Assembly: GCA_025766275.1 (NCBI GenBank)
Contig: JAFKAC010000011.1
Span: 496,001 to 560,000 of the forward strand
Source: Lactarius indigo
Taxonomy: Eukaryota; Basidiomycota; Agaricomycetes; Russulales; Russulaceae
Reading direction: 5' to 3'
Length of the DNA: 64,000 bases
Of the stretch, positions 50,935 through 62,417 are shown piece by piece. The notes under the pieces were generated by a model, which saw only the letters and a list, made by a program, of their open reading frames with translations, was not told the origin of the DNA and did no database searches. Numbering within the stretch: position 1 is the stretch's first letter; the number at the start of each line of letters is the position of its first letter. Both the position numbers and the translations under genes were made by a program.

Positions 50935-52517
50935 TCATGAGGTCGTCGATTTCGTAGGAACTGGGGTAGAGGCAATTGTGCGAGCAGGAACAGTGCTGGG
51001 AGGATGTTGGGCCGGACGAATGTTAGCGTATGCTGGCGGGAGCTCGATCGTCTCAGGCTCGCCAACACTCATTGGTACTTCACTAGGGCCTGCGTCATCG
51101 TGCTGAATGATATTAACGGGACGCCGTTGGGGGCGTGGAGCATTTTTGCGCGTGGCCGTCACCGGGGCAGTCATGCCTACCAGCGTCTGTGGGCGCGGGA
51201 TATCTGCAGTCGTCAAGGTGACAGGACGATCAGGTGCGTAGGCGGCCTCGAATGTTCTTCCGATGGTCGGATCGGGGACGGTGTAGGGTTCAGGTGTGTA
51301 ATAGTGGAGAGGGTCTCGGTGTGGTACGTGGCCATCTTCGTCGTCGTGGAGCACATTGACGGGGCGCCCAACAGCAGAGTACCCCCGTCGTCGGGGATAG
51401 AAGAAAGCAATCAGAGCAACAGCAATAATGACGACAAGCCCGCCCGCGATGCCACCTGTGAAGAAAAATGATTTTAACAAGACGTAAGCTTCCGAGAATT
51501 CAAGTTGAAAATCCGCACCAGCAATAAGACCAGTGTTGCTTAAGAAGTAAACATCAGCGGAAGGAGTTTTTACTGACAAAAGACCGACTTACGAACGCCC
51601 CCCACTACTGCCGCTTGATGAGCCGCTGGTGCTTGTGGGATAGCTACCTCCTGCAGGGCTACCGGCGGTCGAGGAAGGGGAGGTACTATTCAGACAGGTA
51701 CTGTTTACTGAGTAAGCAACCGTAAATGGGGCAACACCGCCGGAACCAATTCCGCGATCATCGCCTCCGATAATAAGGATATTGGTTCCGCCAGTGATGT
51801 CAACAGTCCAGCTGAAGCCGGTGCCAGTGACAGTGTTCGTGGACAAAGGACCTTGGGGAATGTTGAAGGAATTTCCCCCGGGGATGACGCCATAAAAATT
51901 GACAGTTCTATATGTCGTGATATCGTGATATGAGGGAAGGTGTCAGATGAAGAGGGCTGCGGAGGAAAGGAAAACGCACCCTTTGACGAGATCTTGTCCC
52001 CACCACCACCGAACCGATTCACATTGTGTGATACCGCCCGAGGGTTCTACGTAAAACAACCAAGGGAGTTGGATCCCCTTGGTGGGATCATAACAACTCG
52101 AGTCGGACGATTCAAGGACTGTGACTGGAGTGCTGGTACCGCCGGTGCCAAAACCACTGCTATCACTGACCTGTGGGGGTGCAGCGGCCAAGAAGTTAAG
52201 AAGGGCAAAGCGGTGATTAAGACCAAACATAGACATACAACTGCGACGAAGGAAGAACCCTCGGGGTAATTAAGGTTAAAGCTGAGGGACGAGCTTGTTC
52301 CAGGGAATGAAATGTTCTGAATGGTGCGAACTTCGGTATTATTTGGGAGAGGAGAGGGACCATTAGGGATGAGGAGGAGGCTGTACGGGGGTTGACCTGA
52401 ACCCTGAACATCGATAGAAACGTTTTGACATTGACGAGGCTGAGAAGTGAATTGCCAGGTGTACGCGCTAGCATAATGAGGGAAAAAGAAAAAGAAAAAT
52501 GGGATAGAAAGCAGCAT
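50935..52517 (-). CDS. Secreted Ser/Thr-rich single-pass membrane protein, copy B
   Basis: Five exons: 52517-52239, 52170-51980, 51907-51593, 51538-51519 (20 nt) and 51455-50935, 442 codons with the stop. Introns are 68, 72, 54 and 63 nt. Exons 2, 3 and 4 have exactly the same lengths and phases as in copy A (191, 315, 20 nt), which confirms both models. The layout is a signal peptide (MLLSIPFFFFFFPHYASA), a Cys-containing extracellular region, a Ser/Gly stalk, a membrane segment (GGLVVIIAVALIAFF) and a Pro-rich tail with RPVNVLHDDEDG. The N-terminal 250 residues are nearly the same as copy A; the tails differ more. Divergent from the kinase gene. Probable surface protein, function unknown. 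Confidence 0.82.
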
Positions 52518-52788
52518 TGACTTGATCGTCGTTGGCATCAGGTCAAAAGATAGGTCGGGCTTCCACGTCGACCCAAAAGGTACGCTTAATACACACAGCA
52601 TGCCAGGGCGGCAGGGCGGGCGGGCTGCCAGGGGCACAGCATTGGCGATCTTACGCGATCACGTGGGAAAGTTGATTATCTCGCCGACGGAGATTTCGAT
52701 TGGCCATGACTTGACCACCAACCACATCTATCATCCTTATTATACTTATAATTCACTTCTCAACACCCTATATAACACCCTATATAAT
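52518..52788. promoter_or_regulatory. Divergent promoter, surface protein B and kinase
   Basis: The 271-bp gap has AT-rich TATATAA strings near 52768-52787 just before the kinase ATG. No other motif is claimed. Confidence 0.4.
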
Positions 52789-55607
52789 ATGACTTCTCTA
52801 TCCGACAGCCCTCCCCGCCCGCCCCCAGCTCAGTATTCTGCTCACCACGGAACTCGCTGGCAAAAGGAAAAGGCAGCCGCCGGTCAAGGCGCTTTCGACT
52901 ATCCTGAAGATGCAAAGTATGTAGGTCCATGGATCATCGGTGAATGCGTCGGTAAGGGTGCCAGCGGACATGTGAAAATCGCCCGCCACCGCCGTACTGG
53001 TCAGCTTGCAGCCATAAAGATTCTACCTCTCGATTTCGTCTTCGGCTCTCGTACTTCTCTCAATACAAGGCAAGCCAAGGTGGACAAACAACGCCTTGGA
53101 ATTGACCGCGAGATTATCATGATGAAACTCATGAATCACCCAAATATCATGCGCATTTACGATGTCTATGAAGGCGACAAAGAACTCTACCTCATACTCG
53201 AATATGTCGAAGGCGGCGAATTATTTGACTTTCTCGTAAACCGCGGCAAATTACCCTCTCTAGATGCCCTTGCATATTTCAAACAAATAATCTACGGCCT
53301 TAATTACGCCCACGCTTTTTCCATCATTCATCGCGACCTCAAACCGGAGAACATCTTAATCCACTCACTTAATCCTCCCTTAATCAAGATTGCAGACTGG
53401 GGTATGGCTGCTTTTGCCCCACCCTCCCTTGAGCTCGAGACTAGCTGCGGCAGCCCCCACTATGCCAGTCCTGAGATTGTGTACGGCCATAAATACAGCG
53501 GGACCGCCACCGATATTTGGTCCTGCGGCGTCATCCTCTTTGCTCTTCTGACGGGACGCCTCCCTTTTGACGACAAGAACGTCCGCACCCTTCTTTCTAA
53601 GGTTAAGGCCGGAAAGTATGATATGCCCACCTGGGTCGATCCACAAGCTCAGGATCTCATATCTCGCATGCTCACTGTGGACGCCTCGTTGCGCATATCC
53701 GTTAGTAGTAGTATTTTCCCCAGACTGATCCGTGGACTCACGACCCCTACTTGTAGATACCCGACATTCTTGTTCATCCCTGGTTCACACAGGACACCCC
53801 AGGTATCATCTACGTTCCGGCACCTACCGTCGTCGAACTCGCCCGTCCTATCCCGTCGACTGCACACATCGATCCGGATGTATTCGAGTATCTTTGTATA
53901 ATCTGGGGTCGCTATGCTAACCCCAACACGATCACTGCAGAGTTGCTCAGCCCAGCAGGTTCTGGTACGCTCACTAAGGCGTTCTATTTCCTTCTCCAGC
54001 AGCACCGCTCGAGCACGCTTGAAGAGCGCGGGATATTCATGGATATCGACGAGCACTCACTCTTGAATGCTCGCGGGGAAAAATTTGTCACACGTTTATA
54101 CATGGCCCCGCTGTCCAAGAAGCCCCGGCCGCTTAGTGCGGATAGCGCCCCTGCACCAATATCGCGCTTCGCTTTCCCACCGCATACGTCCGATGAATGC
54201 ATGTCTACTGCGCCACCAGCCTACCAGCCGACTTGGACTCAGGGCCAAGTGCGACGAATACGACCAAGCTCCCCTGCTGGCCCTCGTGCTCATCGCCCCC
54301 GCCCCATTTCATCACCTCCGCCTGCTCATGCACTATCTCACCCCAGCCTAACAGCACCGAACATGTCGCCTTTGAGCAATCCATCTTCATCCTCCCATGC
54401 ACGCCCCTTCTATGGAGGACCCCGTATGCCGCCTGCTGCAGCCTATATTGCACAACCAAATCCGTTCGTCCCATCTGGCCAAGCCCACCCACACGACCAC
54501 GCGACTGGCTTTATGGCTCCTTTCGGCCCGATTACTACCTCACCGCTCTCCGGAACTCTCCCGCCAGTTAGCGCACCACGCATTTCGAACGCTACCTTCC
54601 AGCGCACGATCGACGACATCGCGGGCCGTATGAACGTTCTGAATGCCGCTTTCGCGCGCGCCCAGATCCAAGCGCGTGCAGATGTTGCCCAGGCACAGGC
54701 ACAGTTCCGCACCCTCCCAATGCTCGGACAGTATCCCGCCCCCGCCGAAGCAGGGGCGGAGAAAGAACCGGCACATCCGCACGAGGCAGCATCCAGTGAC
54801 GACAAGGAGAACGCAAACATCGAGCAGGCCTCGAACGGGCGCGGGCGGCCTAGCACTGGCCATAATGCGGAGGACGGCCAAATCCTGAGTGGTATCGGCT
54901 TTGGCAAAACGAACGGCAGTGGCGTGCTCCGCAAGGAGATCGGGAACATCGCCGTCCCGCCTGAGGCCGTGACCCGCATGAAGAAAGACCGCAGGAGCAA
55001 GCGTAAGTCCCCCGCTCTGCCACCCATCCCCTTTCTCACTAAATAATCACCTCTCCCACCGGCAGCGCCAACGTTGGACTTTCACGACTCTACGTCTCGT
55101 AACAACGGTGGTTCACCCGTCCTCGGCTCGCCAAAATCACTGCTTGTCCCCCCCGCCGTCGGCGAAGTCAAGGGCTGGTTCTCGAGTCTCTTCCACTGGC
55201 GCACACACGCAGTCGCCCTCCGCTCGCGCGACGGCGTCGCGTCAACGCGCGCAGAGGCACGCCGCCTGCTCGCGCCGGTCCTCCTACCCGAGCCACAGGC
55301 AGACGGTGCACTGCGCGCGCGCCTCGAAGATGCGTACGACCCCTCCACGGGTCACATCGTGCAGAAGGCTGTGCGCTTCCGCGTCGAGTTTACCGTCGGC
55401 CGTGGCAGTGGCAGTGGCGGCAGCAACGGCGGTGGCGGCTGTACGATGACGCTCGTGCAGGAGAAAGGCTCCGTTAGTGCGTTCCGTGCCGTGTGTGCGC
55501 GGCTACGCGCAGAGTGGACGCTTGATGCGCTCGAGCCGCAAACGCCGGGTATGCCGCCCGCTGGCTTTGGTGGGGAGGATCCGGACTCGCGCTTGGTGAG
55601 CGTCTAA
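52789..55607 (+). CDS. Gin4/Hsl1-type Ser/Thr protein kinase
   Basis: Three exons: 52789-53700, 53757-55002 and 55066-55607, 899 residues; introns are 56 and 63 nt. The kinase domain spans about residues 47-315: P-loop GKGASGHV (55-62), Lys77 in AAIK, HRDLKPEN (181-188), DWG (203-205) where most kinases have DFG, and SPE (228-230). A Pro/Ser-rich tail follows, and the last 150 residues (KAVRFRVEF ... FRAVCARLRAEWTL) resemble a membrane-binding KA1 domain. This is the plan of the fungal Nim1-related kinases Gin4, Hsl1 and Kcc4, which act at the septin collar and in the morphogenesis checkpoint. The ATG at 52789 is used because upstream codons are leader-like. Which of the three yeast genes is the orthologue cannot be told. 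Confidence 0.85.
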
Positions 55608-56155
55608 GTACCTTTCTCTCTTATTTATTCACTACACCATTATCTACGGACGATTGCCATCATTACTATATCAGACTTCATAGAGTACGATTCCCACATT
55701 TTTATACTGTATTGTATTTTTTCTTTGTAGCGTAGAATGGTCGAATACATACGTATATCACGCAACACCCGGCCCAGGGTGTGTATACATCACGACGATT
55801 CACTCGTTTTCGCAGTAGCAAAAAAAACAGTCATCGCAGCCGTGTAAGTTCACCGCTGGTATTAGGCTGGTAAACGAGCACCGCAGAGAGCCGAGAAGAA
55901 AGAAGTAACATATATGGTAAGGATAAGCAAAGAGAGAGATAAACAATTTCCACGCGGAGGGAAAACAGTACATTCACGGAACAGGTGAGGGGGGGAAATA
56001 ATAAGCAACAGGAGGACATGGGAGCGACCAAGGCCCGTACAAGGCCTATCCGGTATATCTTACAAGGAACCCGACGACGAATGTCTAGTATGCCATATCG
56101 CGGGGTCAAATTAGAGAGACAACCCCCCACTGAAGCCATTAATGCCTAAGCCAGG
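55608..56155. other. Intergenic between convergent genes
   Basis: 548 bp hold the 3' flanks of the kinase (plus) and the RING ligase (minus). AT-rich near 55640-55730; no gene seen. Confidence 0.6.
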
Positions 56156-58437
56156 TCAAACAGGGGACGAGGCATCAGCGGTGCGACGCTGCAGTCTCTG
56201 CAGGAATACCGGGCGCAACGAGCGCGAAGGCGTGAGCGCCGGCTCCTCGGACGCCGGCTCTGGCGCTGAGGCGAGCCTAGCGGCGGCTTGATCGGCGGGG
56301 GCGGAATTAGCCAGCGGGTGGTCAATAGTCGACGTCGAGACACGTTTGCCTTCTTTAGTGTCCTCCATCGTCGGAGGAGTGGTCGTGATCCGCAACAGGG
56401 ATGTGTACGCTGTGAGAGAATTGGGGTCAGGAAACGGACTCGGAAGTCGGAACGGATCAAGGTGAAGAGACAGGAAGGGGGGAGAAAGGAGGGAGATAGT
56501 GACGGAGAGATTCGGAAAGAAAAGGACTTACGTTGACGGCAGACGGGACAGAACCACCCTTTTGCACGGCGCTTGCGCCGTGGGTTCGGGGGAACCGGCG
56601 CAATGGGGTGTACATTTGGGGTGGCCTGCGCAGGCATAGCGGAGGCCATTGGTGGCGGCGGTGAAGAAGAGGCTTCCGGAGTGCTGTCACCGACAGGCTC
56701 TACAGGTGCCTGAGATGCGTCAGTAGCGGGTGGGTTAGAGAGGTGGTCAGCTTCGCCATCCCTCGTTGTAGTCTCCGCTGGAACAGATATCTCTTCCCCA
56801 GCAGAGGCTGGAGGCACAGAGTCGTCGGCAGTGGGCGGCGCCTCAGCAGTCTCAGCTGGCTGCGCTTCGGCCGTCGTGGCAGGCTCCTCTGCATGAGTTA
56901 TGGCACCGCCAGCACCAAATTCGACCATGTTGATGGCGCACTCTTTACACGCAACGAGGTGCCGACATGGCAGAAGAACGACTTCGCGTGGCGAGCTGAG
57001 ACACACGAGGCACTCGGACGATGGCTCGTCCTCGGTGGGAGGAACCGGGACAGTAGGTGGATAGGTATGGGCGGCGATCGGGGTGGCATCGGGTGCAGTG
57101 GTGGGTTGAACCGAAGTAGAAGTAGAGGAGAGGCCATAGATTTCGTGTAAATGGAATGTATGCGAGCCAATCTGCACGTTTACCAAGTAAATCACACGCG
57201 TGTGTGAAAGGAAGACGTGTACTCGCCGTAGCCTCGCGTTTCACGACCTTGACGACCCAGGGTCTATTGTCCTCCCCGTCTGGGACTTGCGGGCCAAAGC
57301 GGATGACATGCAAGTATGTCATTTGACGGTTGACAGACGATAGTTCTTTCCCGAGCTCGTCGAGAGCGACAAGTCGAATGGCGATGCGGACCCCTTCCTC
57401 GGTGGCGGCCGCAGCATCATTATCCAAGACTGCAAGCGCGGGACCTGAAACAGATTGGTTCTGGGCACGCCGGCGAAAATGCAATGCCGCGAAGCGGCGT
57501 CTGCGTGCGTTCTCTTGGTTCTCGAGCGTAGGGGCAGGGGTCGTCACGATGGTTTGGGTGGGTGCCTCTGATACCTCTGATACCTCGGTCGTGACCACAG
57601 CTTTGTCGGCTTTGGGTGTTTTTTCCGCATCGGCTACCGGGACACCGTGCCCCATGTGCTCGAATCGGCCAAGTTCGATCGTTGCACCGTCCTCGAGCGT
57701 GAGTAGGCGACCGAAACCACCTTCGGTACTGGATTCGTAGACAGTGATGCGATCAAGATTCTCAGAAAGACTTGAGTGGTTGGAAACGATGACCTGGACG
57801 GTGATGTTACATTTAGGAGCATCGCAGTCGTACTCGAATTCGAGAGCGTGATTATTATGGGATTCTGCGTTAGCGGGATCTTCAGATGGATCTTCGGACG
57901 GCTGGAGTGTAACCGGGGAGAGTTTGAGAGTGGGTCGTTTTAGATTGACTAAGGCTTGCAACGTAGTCGTAGGTTGAATTGTCTGGGAGAAGGTCAGTAT
58001 ATGCGATCAAGACGGAGAAAGGTGTGTGCACCTCTTTGCTCGTCTCTACCCATCGCCTGACTATTTCTGGTGTGAGATAGTCGGAGAGAGTACCTTTCTT
58101 CGTATCCCCCGACTGGGCCCAAGCTGGGCCATCACTAACAATACCTATATTTGGTCCGAAGAGTGTCTCTTGTCTTTTCTCCGTTTGGGGTTCCGTAGAA
58201 ACTGCCTCAACACCGGTGGTGGTAGGTGGTGGGTTATCTGTGCCCGCAGCAAGGGCAGTTGCTCTTCGTGAGGTGTTAGTGTCGGTCCTAGCGAGGTAAG
58301 GGGTCGCCCGCAGTCTCCTGGTGCGGTTCCATGCTGAGTACTGCTGAGAGTCTGCGGCAAGGTAATAGTTCCTTATCATCTCTAAACTAGAAAAGCGGTT
58401 TCAGACAAGACTTACACCAATCCGAAAATGAAGGCAT
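56156..58437 (-). CDS. MGRN1/RNF157-like RING E3 ubiquitin ligase
   Basis: Five exons: 58437-58416, 58351-58032, 57982-57227, 57171-56532 and 56409-56156, 663 residues. Introns are 64, 49, 55 and 122 nt; the third uses a GC donor (GCGAGT). The N-terminal two thirds carry the domain that precedes the RING in mahogunin-type ligases (FEYDCDAPKCNITVQV ... IGSHTFHLHEIYGL). The RING begins ECLVCLSSPREVVLLPCRHL (Cys420, Cys423, Cys435, His437, Cys441, Cys444) but its last pair, CPVC (574, 577), comes 129 residues later after an Ala/Pro/Thr/Glu-rich insert. It probably transfers ubiquitin to membrane-trafficking substrates, as MGRN1 does. The 22-nt first exon is inferred from splice signals and is the least certain part. 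Confidence 0.8.
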
Positions 58438-58931
58438 GGCAAATGTGCAAGAGGGAAAGGGAAGGGGGGAGTGGATATGCCTCACCACCTGAGTCCGAGT
58501 AACTCCTAACCTAAGATGGTGTGTGATTCCCCGCGGACGGCTCCTTGCCTTGGTCAGCGGATTCGGCGACGGCGACAATGTTTGCCGAATGAGCGTGTCG
58601 TGTTCACAAAGTCAACTGGTCAGCAGTATCGTACTTTGTGCTCCTTGTCTCTCGTCGTCGTGAGGTGAGCCGATATTTAAGCCTGCTCGGCTGCAGATGT
58701 ACCGTCTGTTTGCATCCGATTTTCCGACTTCGGATAAGAATAGCCCTTGGGAACGCCCCAATGCGGCTATCTCTTACTTTGGGTCAACCGTGTTCCCACA
58801 CACCATCAACCCGACCAAGTCTCGGCACTCAAAAATAGCACGAAACCATATGGCATGCGCATTGTGGGTTCATATCGTGCATAAGGATGGGATCGATGAG
58901 AAAAATAGTAAAAACACAATAATCGGTGACC
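58438..58931. other. Intergenic, upstream of the RING ligase gene
   Basis: 494 bp between two minus-strand genes, serving as uL15 3' flank and RING-ligase promoter. Short plus-strand ORFs here have no support. Confidence 0.55.
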
Positions 58932-59531
58932 TCAAGCGACCAATTTCACAACACCACCCGCAGCTTTAATTTTGGCCCTACAACAACTTATTAGCAGATT
59001 CCAAGCAAGTAGCGTAGACAACGTACTCTGCTTTCTCGGAGACGAATCGTGCCTTTACGATTAGCGGCAAGTTGGGAAGCCTAGCGACCTTCAATACCAT
59101 GTCGAACGACAACGGCTAACCACAAGCACCCACCGGCCGTTGCCCAATACCTTGCTATAGCCATGGTGCAGCACATCCACCACCGGTACAACTTGCGACT
59201 TCTCCGTGAGGCCCTTCTTGTGCTCCTCCGGTACAAGCGTCCACAACTTATCCACGTTGATCGTCGGGTTCCATTGCCCATTGCGCGTCAAATGGAAACG
59301 GCGCATACCGACCTTACCGAAGTAACCCGGATGGTATTTATCAAAATTTGTTCTGAGTGAATGCAAAGCGCATTAGATATTGCGTTGTGGTAGATAACAC
59401 ACATACCGGTGGTGGTGCTGGCCGCCAGCAAGACCACGACCTCCGGGATGTTTCCGGTGCTTTCCTACACGGCCATGGCCTGCTGAAACATGACCACGAT
59501 GTTTGCGAGTCTTCGAGTGACGGGTCGGCAT
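58932..59531 (-). CDS. RPL28: 60S ribosomal protein uL15 (L27a/L28)
   Basis: Four small exons: 59531-59407, 59352-59134, 59080-59027 and 58977-58932, 147 residues; introns are 54, 53 and 49 nt, all GT-AG. The N-terminus ([20 protein letters not shown]) and the following [20 protein letters not shown] are diagnostic of uL15, as are [29 protein letters not shown] and the end [14 protein letters not shown]. Length equals that of the yeast protein within two residues. uL15 is an rRNA-binding protein of the large ribosomal subunit. It is divergent from RPB11. A 5' UTR intron is likely (separate entry). Confidence 0.95.
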
Positions 59532-59534
59532 CTT

Positions 59535-59701
59535 CTACATATCCCAAAAGTTAGATCACACCCGTACACTGAACCGCCAATCCACCGCGGAAATTGCCCT
59601 TCAAGACAACCGGATCTCAACGAGTACGATTCGTGGCACCCATGAAGAGTATTGGGGGTATTCCCGAAGGTCAAGGGGGCAATGAACGACGTGCAACTCA
59701 C
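59535..59701 (-). other. Probable 5' UTR intron of the uL15 gene
   Basis: CAAG|GTGAGT at 59701 and ATGTAG ending at 59535, three bases before the start codon, bound 167 nt. Such leader introns are common in ribosomal protein genes. Removing it also removes an upstream ATG-TAG mini-ORF. No transcript evidence is available. Confidence 0.45.
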
Positions 59702-60234
59702 CTTGAGGACGGATTGACTATACCTTCTGTACCGCCAAAATGAATTTTGCTTTCGGAGGCAACGAAAGTAAATTCAGGCGGAGTCAGAAGTGACACATTG
59801 GCCCGGCCCGGCGCCGACCAGTCTGGTGAACCGTCAACGACTGTCAGTGTGCTCAAGACTTGTAAGTAACGCACCCTCCCGTTTGTTGTACTATGATGTC
59901 GGCTGTAAAGCCAAGCATTTATTGTCGGTGATATCGCATGATCATATAACGTGTCCTGACCTTCCCCGTTGTCTCGCGTCGCTATTCAACACCTGACGAA
60001 CAATCCTTAGTGGTCCCAGAACACCCTTGAGTTGGGTCAACCGCAAGTGATTCGGGTGAGCATTCTTTTCGAATTTTGTGCCTAATATGATTATACTCTA
60101 TACCTTATCTGTCAATCCGCTGAGTGCTCTGCACACTGGTGACAATACACTTATCAGTTCTGCTTATGATTCACCAATTTCGTGATGTGATGACGCGTAT
60201 ATACCTAACGTCCGTTTGTTCTGTCAGCTATTCC
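59702..60234. promoter_or_regulatory. Divergent promoter, uL15 and RPB11
   Basis: About 530 bp between a ribosomal protein gene (minus) and an RNA polymerase subunit gene (plus). Short ORFs are not supported. No specific factor site is claimed. Confidence 0.45.
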
Positions 60235-60778
60235 ATGAACGCGCCAAACAGATATGAGCTCTTCGTCCTTGACGAAGGCGAGAAGCCGTGCGTAGCTCCT
60301 CACATGCAGCCCGGAGGATATTCACCCCTAGATCCATCTGTGTAGGGTCGAAGTGACCGAGGACACGAAAATTCCAAATGCTGCGACCGTAAAAATCGTC
60401 AAGCAAGACCACACGCTTGGCAACATGATCCGCGGGTGTGTAAATTTACTTTTACGTCTTCATCGCTCTCACTCACGCACCTTTGTTTTTCGTAGCCAAC
60501 TTCTCGCCATGCCACAGATCCTCTTCGCTGGTTATAAGGTACCCCATCCATTACACCCGTACTTCTTGGTCAAGATCCAGACGGACGGTACGATCACACC
60601 GACGGCTGCTCTCGAGCAGGCGTGCACAAAGCTAATTGGCACGTTGTCGTCGCTCGAGGCCAAGTTTAAGCGCGAGTTCTCTTTCAAGGATGTTGAAGGT
60701 GTCGCTACAGAAGACCCTTATGGTACCTCGAACGCGGGACCAACATGGGCTTCGGGGCGCGACTACATGGACTTTTAA
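60235..60778 (+). CDS. RPB11: RNA polymerase II subunit RPB11
   Basis: Three exons: 60235-60287, 60346-60435 and 60496-60778, 141 residues; introns are 58 and 60 nt. The sequence MNAPNRYELFVLDEGEKPVE, then TEDTKIPNAATVKI, DHTLGNMIRGQLL and FAGYKVPHPL, is the RPB11 fold that pairs with RPB3 in the Pol II assembly platform. The length fits the family (about 115-150). The C-terminus (DPYGTSNAGPTWASGRDYMDF) is a fungal-type tail. Both splice joins are forced by the conserved motifs they restore. Confidence 0.94.
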
Positions 60779-62417
60779 AGTTTAATAGTCATGCTACGGG
60801 ATTTTGCTGTTGGTCGTCACCTGTATTTTACCCACGACGTTAGACTTGTATCTTACCAACTTTGTCTCTTGGGGTCTTCTTTTGTGGCGAACGCTATTTT
60901 GCGGTGTCACTGAGCCGCAATACGACTTTTTGGTAACATGTGGGCGCAAATTTCATCTCGCGCACAAAACCAGCTAGCCATACTGAGCGCTTTTGTCTCA
61001 TGGGTTGGTCTAATTTGGGGCCACACTCGGTGTTCGAGGGAAATTTCCGCGGAGCGGGGCACTTTGCCCGTCAATAGACCTAGGCCACAATTTTGCGAGT
61101 GTATTACTATTGGACGATACCCGTCTAAATTGAACAGATAACCAGAGCTTTCGCCATCCATCCATGCCGGCTTGCCATGATGTGCATCACGACTGTTGAG
61201 AGGGGTCAAGATAGTCGTCCCCCCTCGATAAACTGTATCCCATGAGAATCAGGCCAAATTGGGTCTGGAACCATCTTCCTTCGGACGAACACCTGCTCGC
61301 ACGCCATCTTCCTTCGGACAACCTTTTCCCAGATGGCTGTGGGGCCACCTGAGGGGTGGCTAATTTTGCCCATCACCTACAGGTCGTTGCGATATCGGTG
61401 CTACTAAATCGTCTCCTGTGATTTCGGCCCGTAGTCTCGCGACAGCGATCGCTGACCTGTGGTGATAATCAAGTAAATGGGGTTTAAAAACCCAGTATAG
61501 GGTTTCGCTTCAATTTTTTTTTTTTCCAGGTACGATGATTTGCTCCGAATGAGATAGAGAGATTATAGAATGTCCCACACCGCCTCAGCGCCGGGGGTGG
61601 CAGGCCGCTGACTTTGTCCGTTTTCTGGCCATTAGTCAACTACTGTAGGGGCGGTGTACTTGCCTTCCTAGTATCACGTACGGCGTCACAGGTGCTGCGG
61701 AGACGCCGTGTTGGGCGCCCTCAATTGGACGTATCACTCTGCACATTCTCATCTGTATCGACTAGTTGTGAACGGGCGATAGCTGAGACGTTGTGTACGG
61801 TCCGAACAGTGCGACGGTCAGTCGATGCGATCACGCGGGGACCATCAGCGTCTTGGGCACCTTGGCGGTTGTTGCTTGAGGATTCGTATATTTTCGCAGC
61901 CCGCGACTGCCACGGCCGCGGCATTGCGGCCTTCGCCCCACTTGATCTGGATCACAACAGTGAGAAGCCCCCGTATGGTGCCACAGAACTTTTCTCTCGT
62001 TCTGATCACCCATCATTGTTATTTCATTTATTTTGCTCTTGGACTCGGTGATACCAGGATGCCTTCCTATGATGAGCTGAACCCTATCTCACGTACCTTG
62101 ACGAAACACGTGGATTTAATCACAAGCAATTTTTATGATTGAGTGGAAGAATACAAAGCCCCCAGAATTAAATTGTTGTTTCCTACGCAGGCTTGTACAA
62201 GCTCCGGGCGCCACAATACAGCAGAACTGATTAGACCTGCGGAAGCTGATGGGGATAGCGCGCATAAGAGAAATAAAATAAATAAGAATGATCGGAAGGA
62301 TACCGCGCATGTGACCATCTGGAGTAGCTGTTAGGTTCTCGTATGCTGTACAGTAGGTAAGCGACGGGGGACATGACGGCAACCCCCATTTTCTCCACAG
62401 CCTGTGCCAAAATCCAA
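60779..62417. other. 1.6-kb intergenic between convergent genes
   Basis: No supported gene. A 16-bp string CCATCTTCCTTCGGAC is repeated at 61271-61286 and 61304-61319. A T run lies at 61517-61528. Short ORFs on both strands show no domain. This may be decayed mobile-element sequence. Confidence 0.5.

Noticed and set aside
61614..62051. 145-codon plus-strand ORF between RPB11 and the GTPase
   Set aside because: Composition and overlap with ORFs in other frames look random, and there is no motif or splice support.
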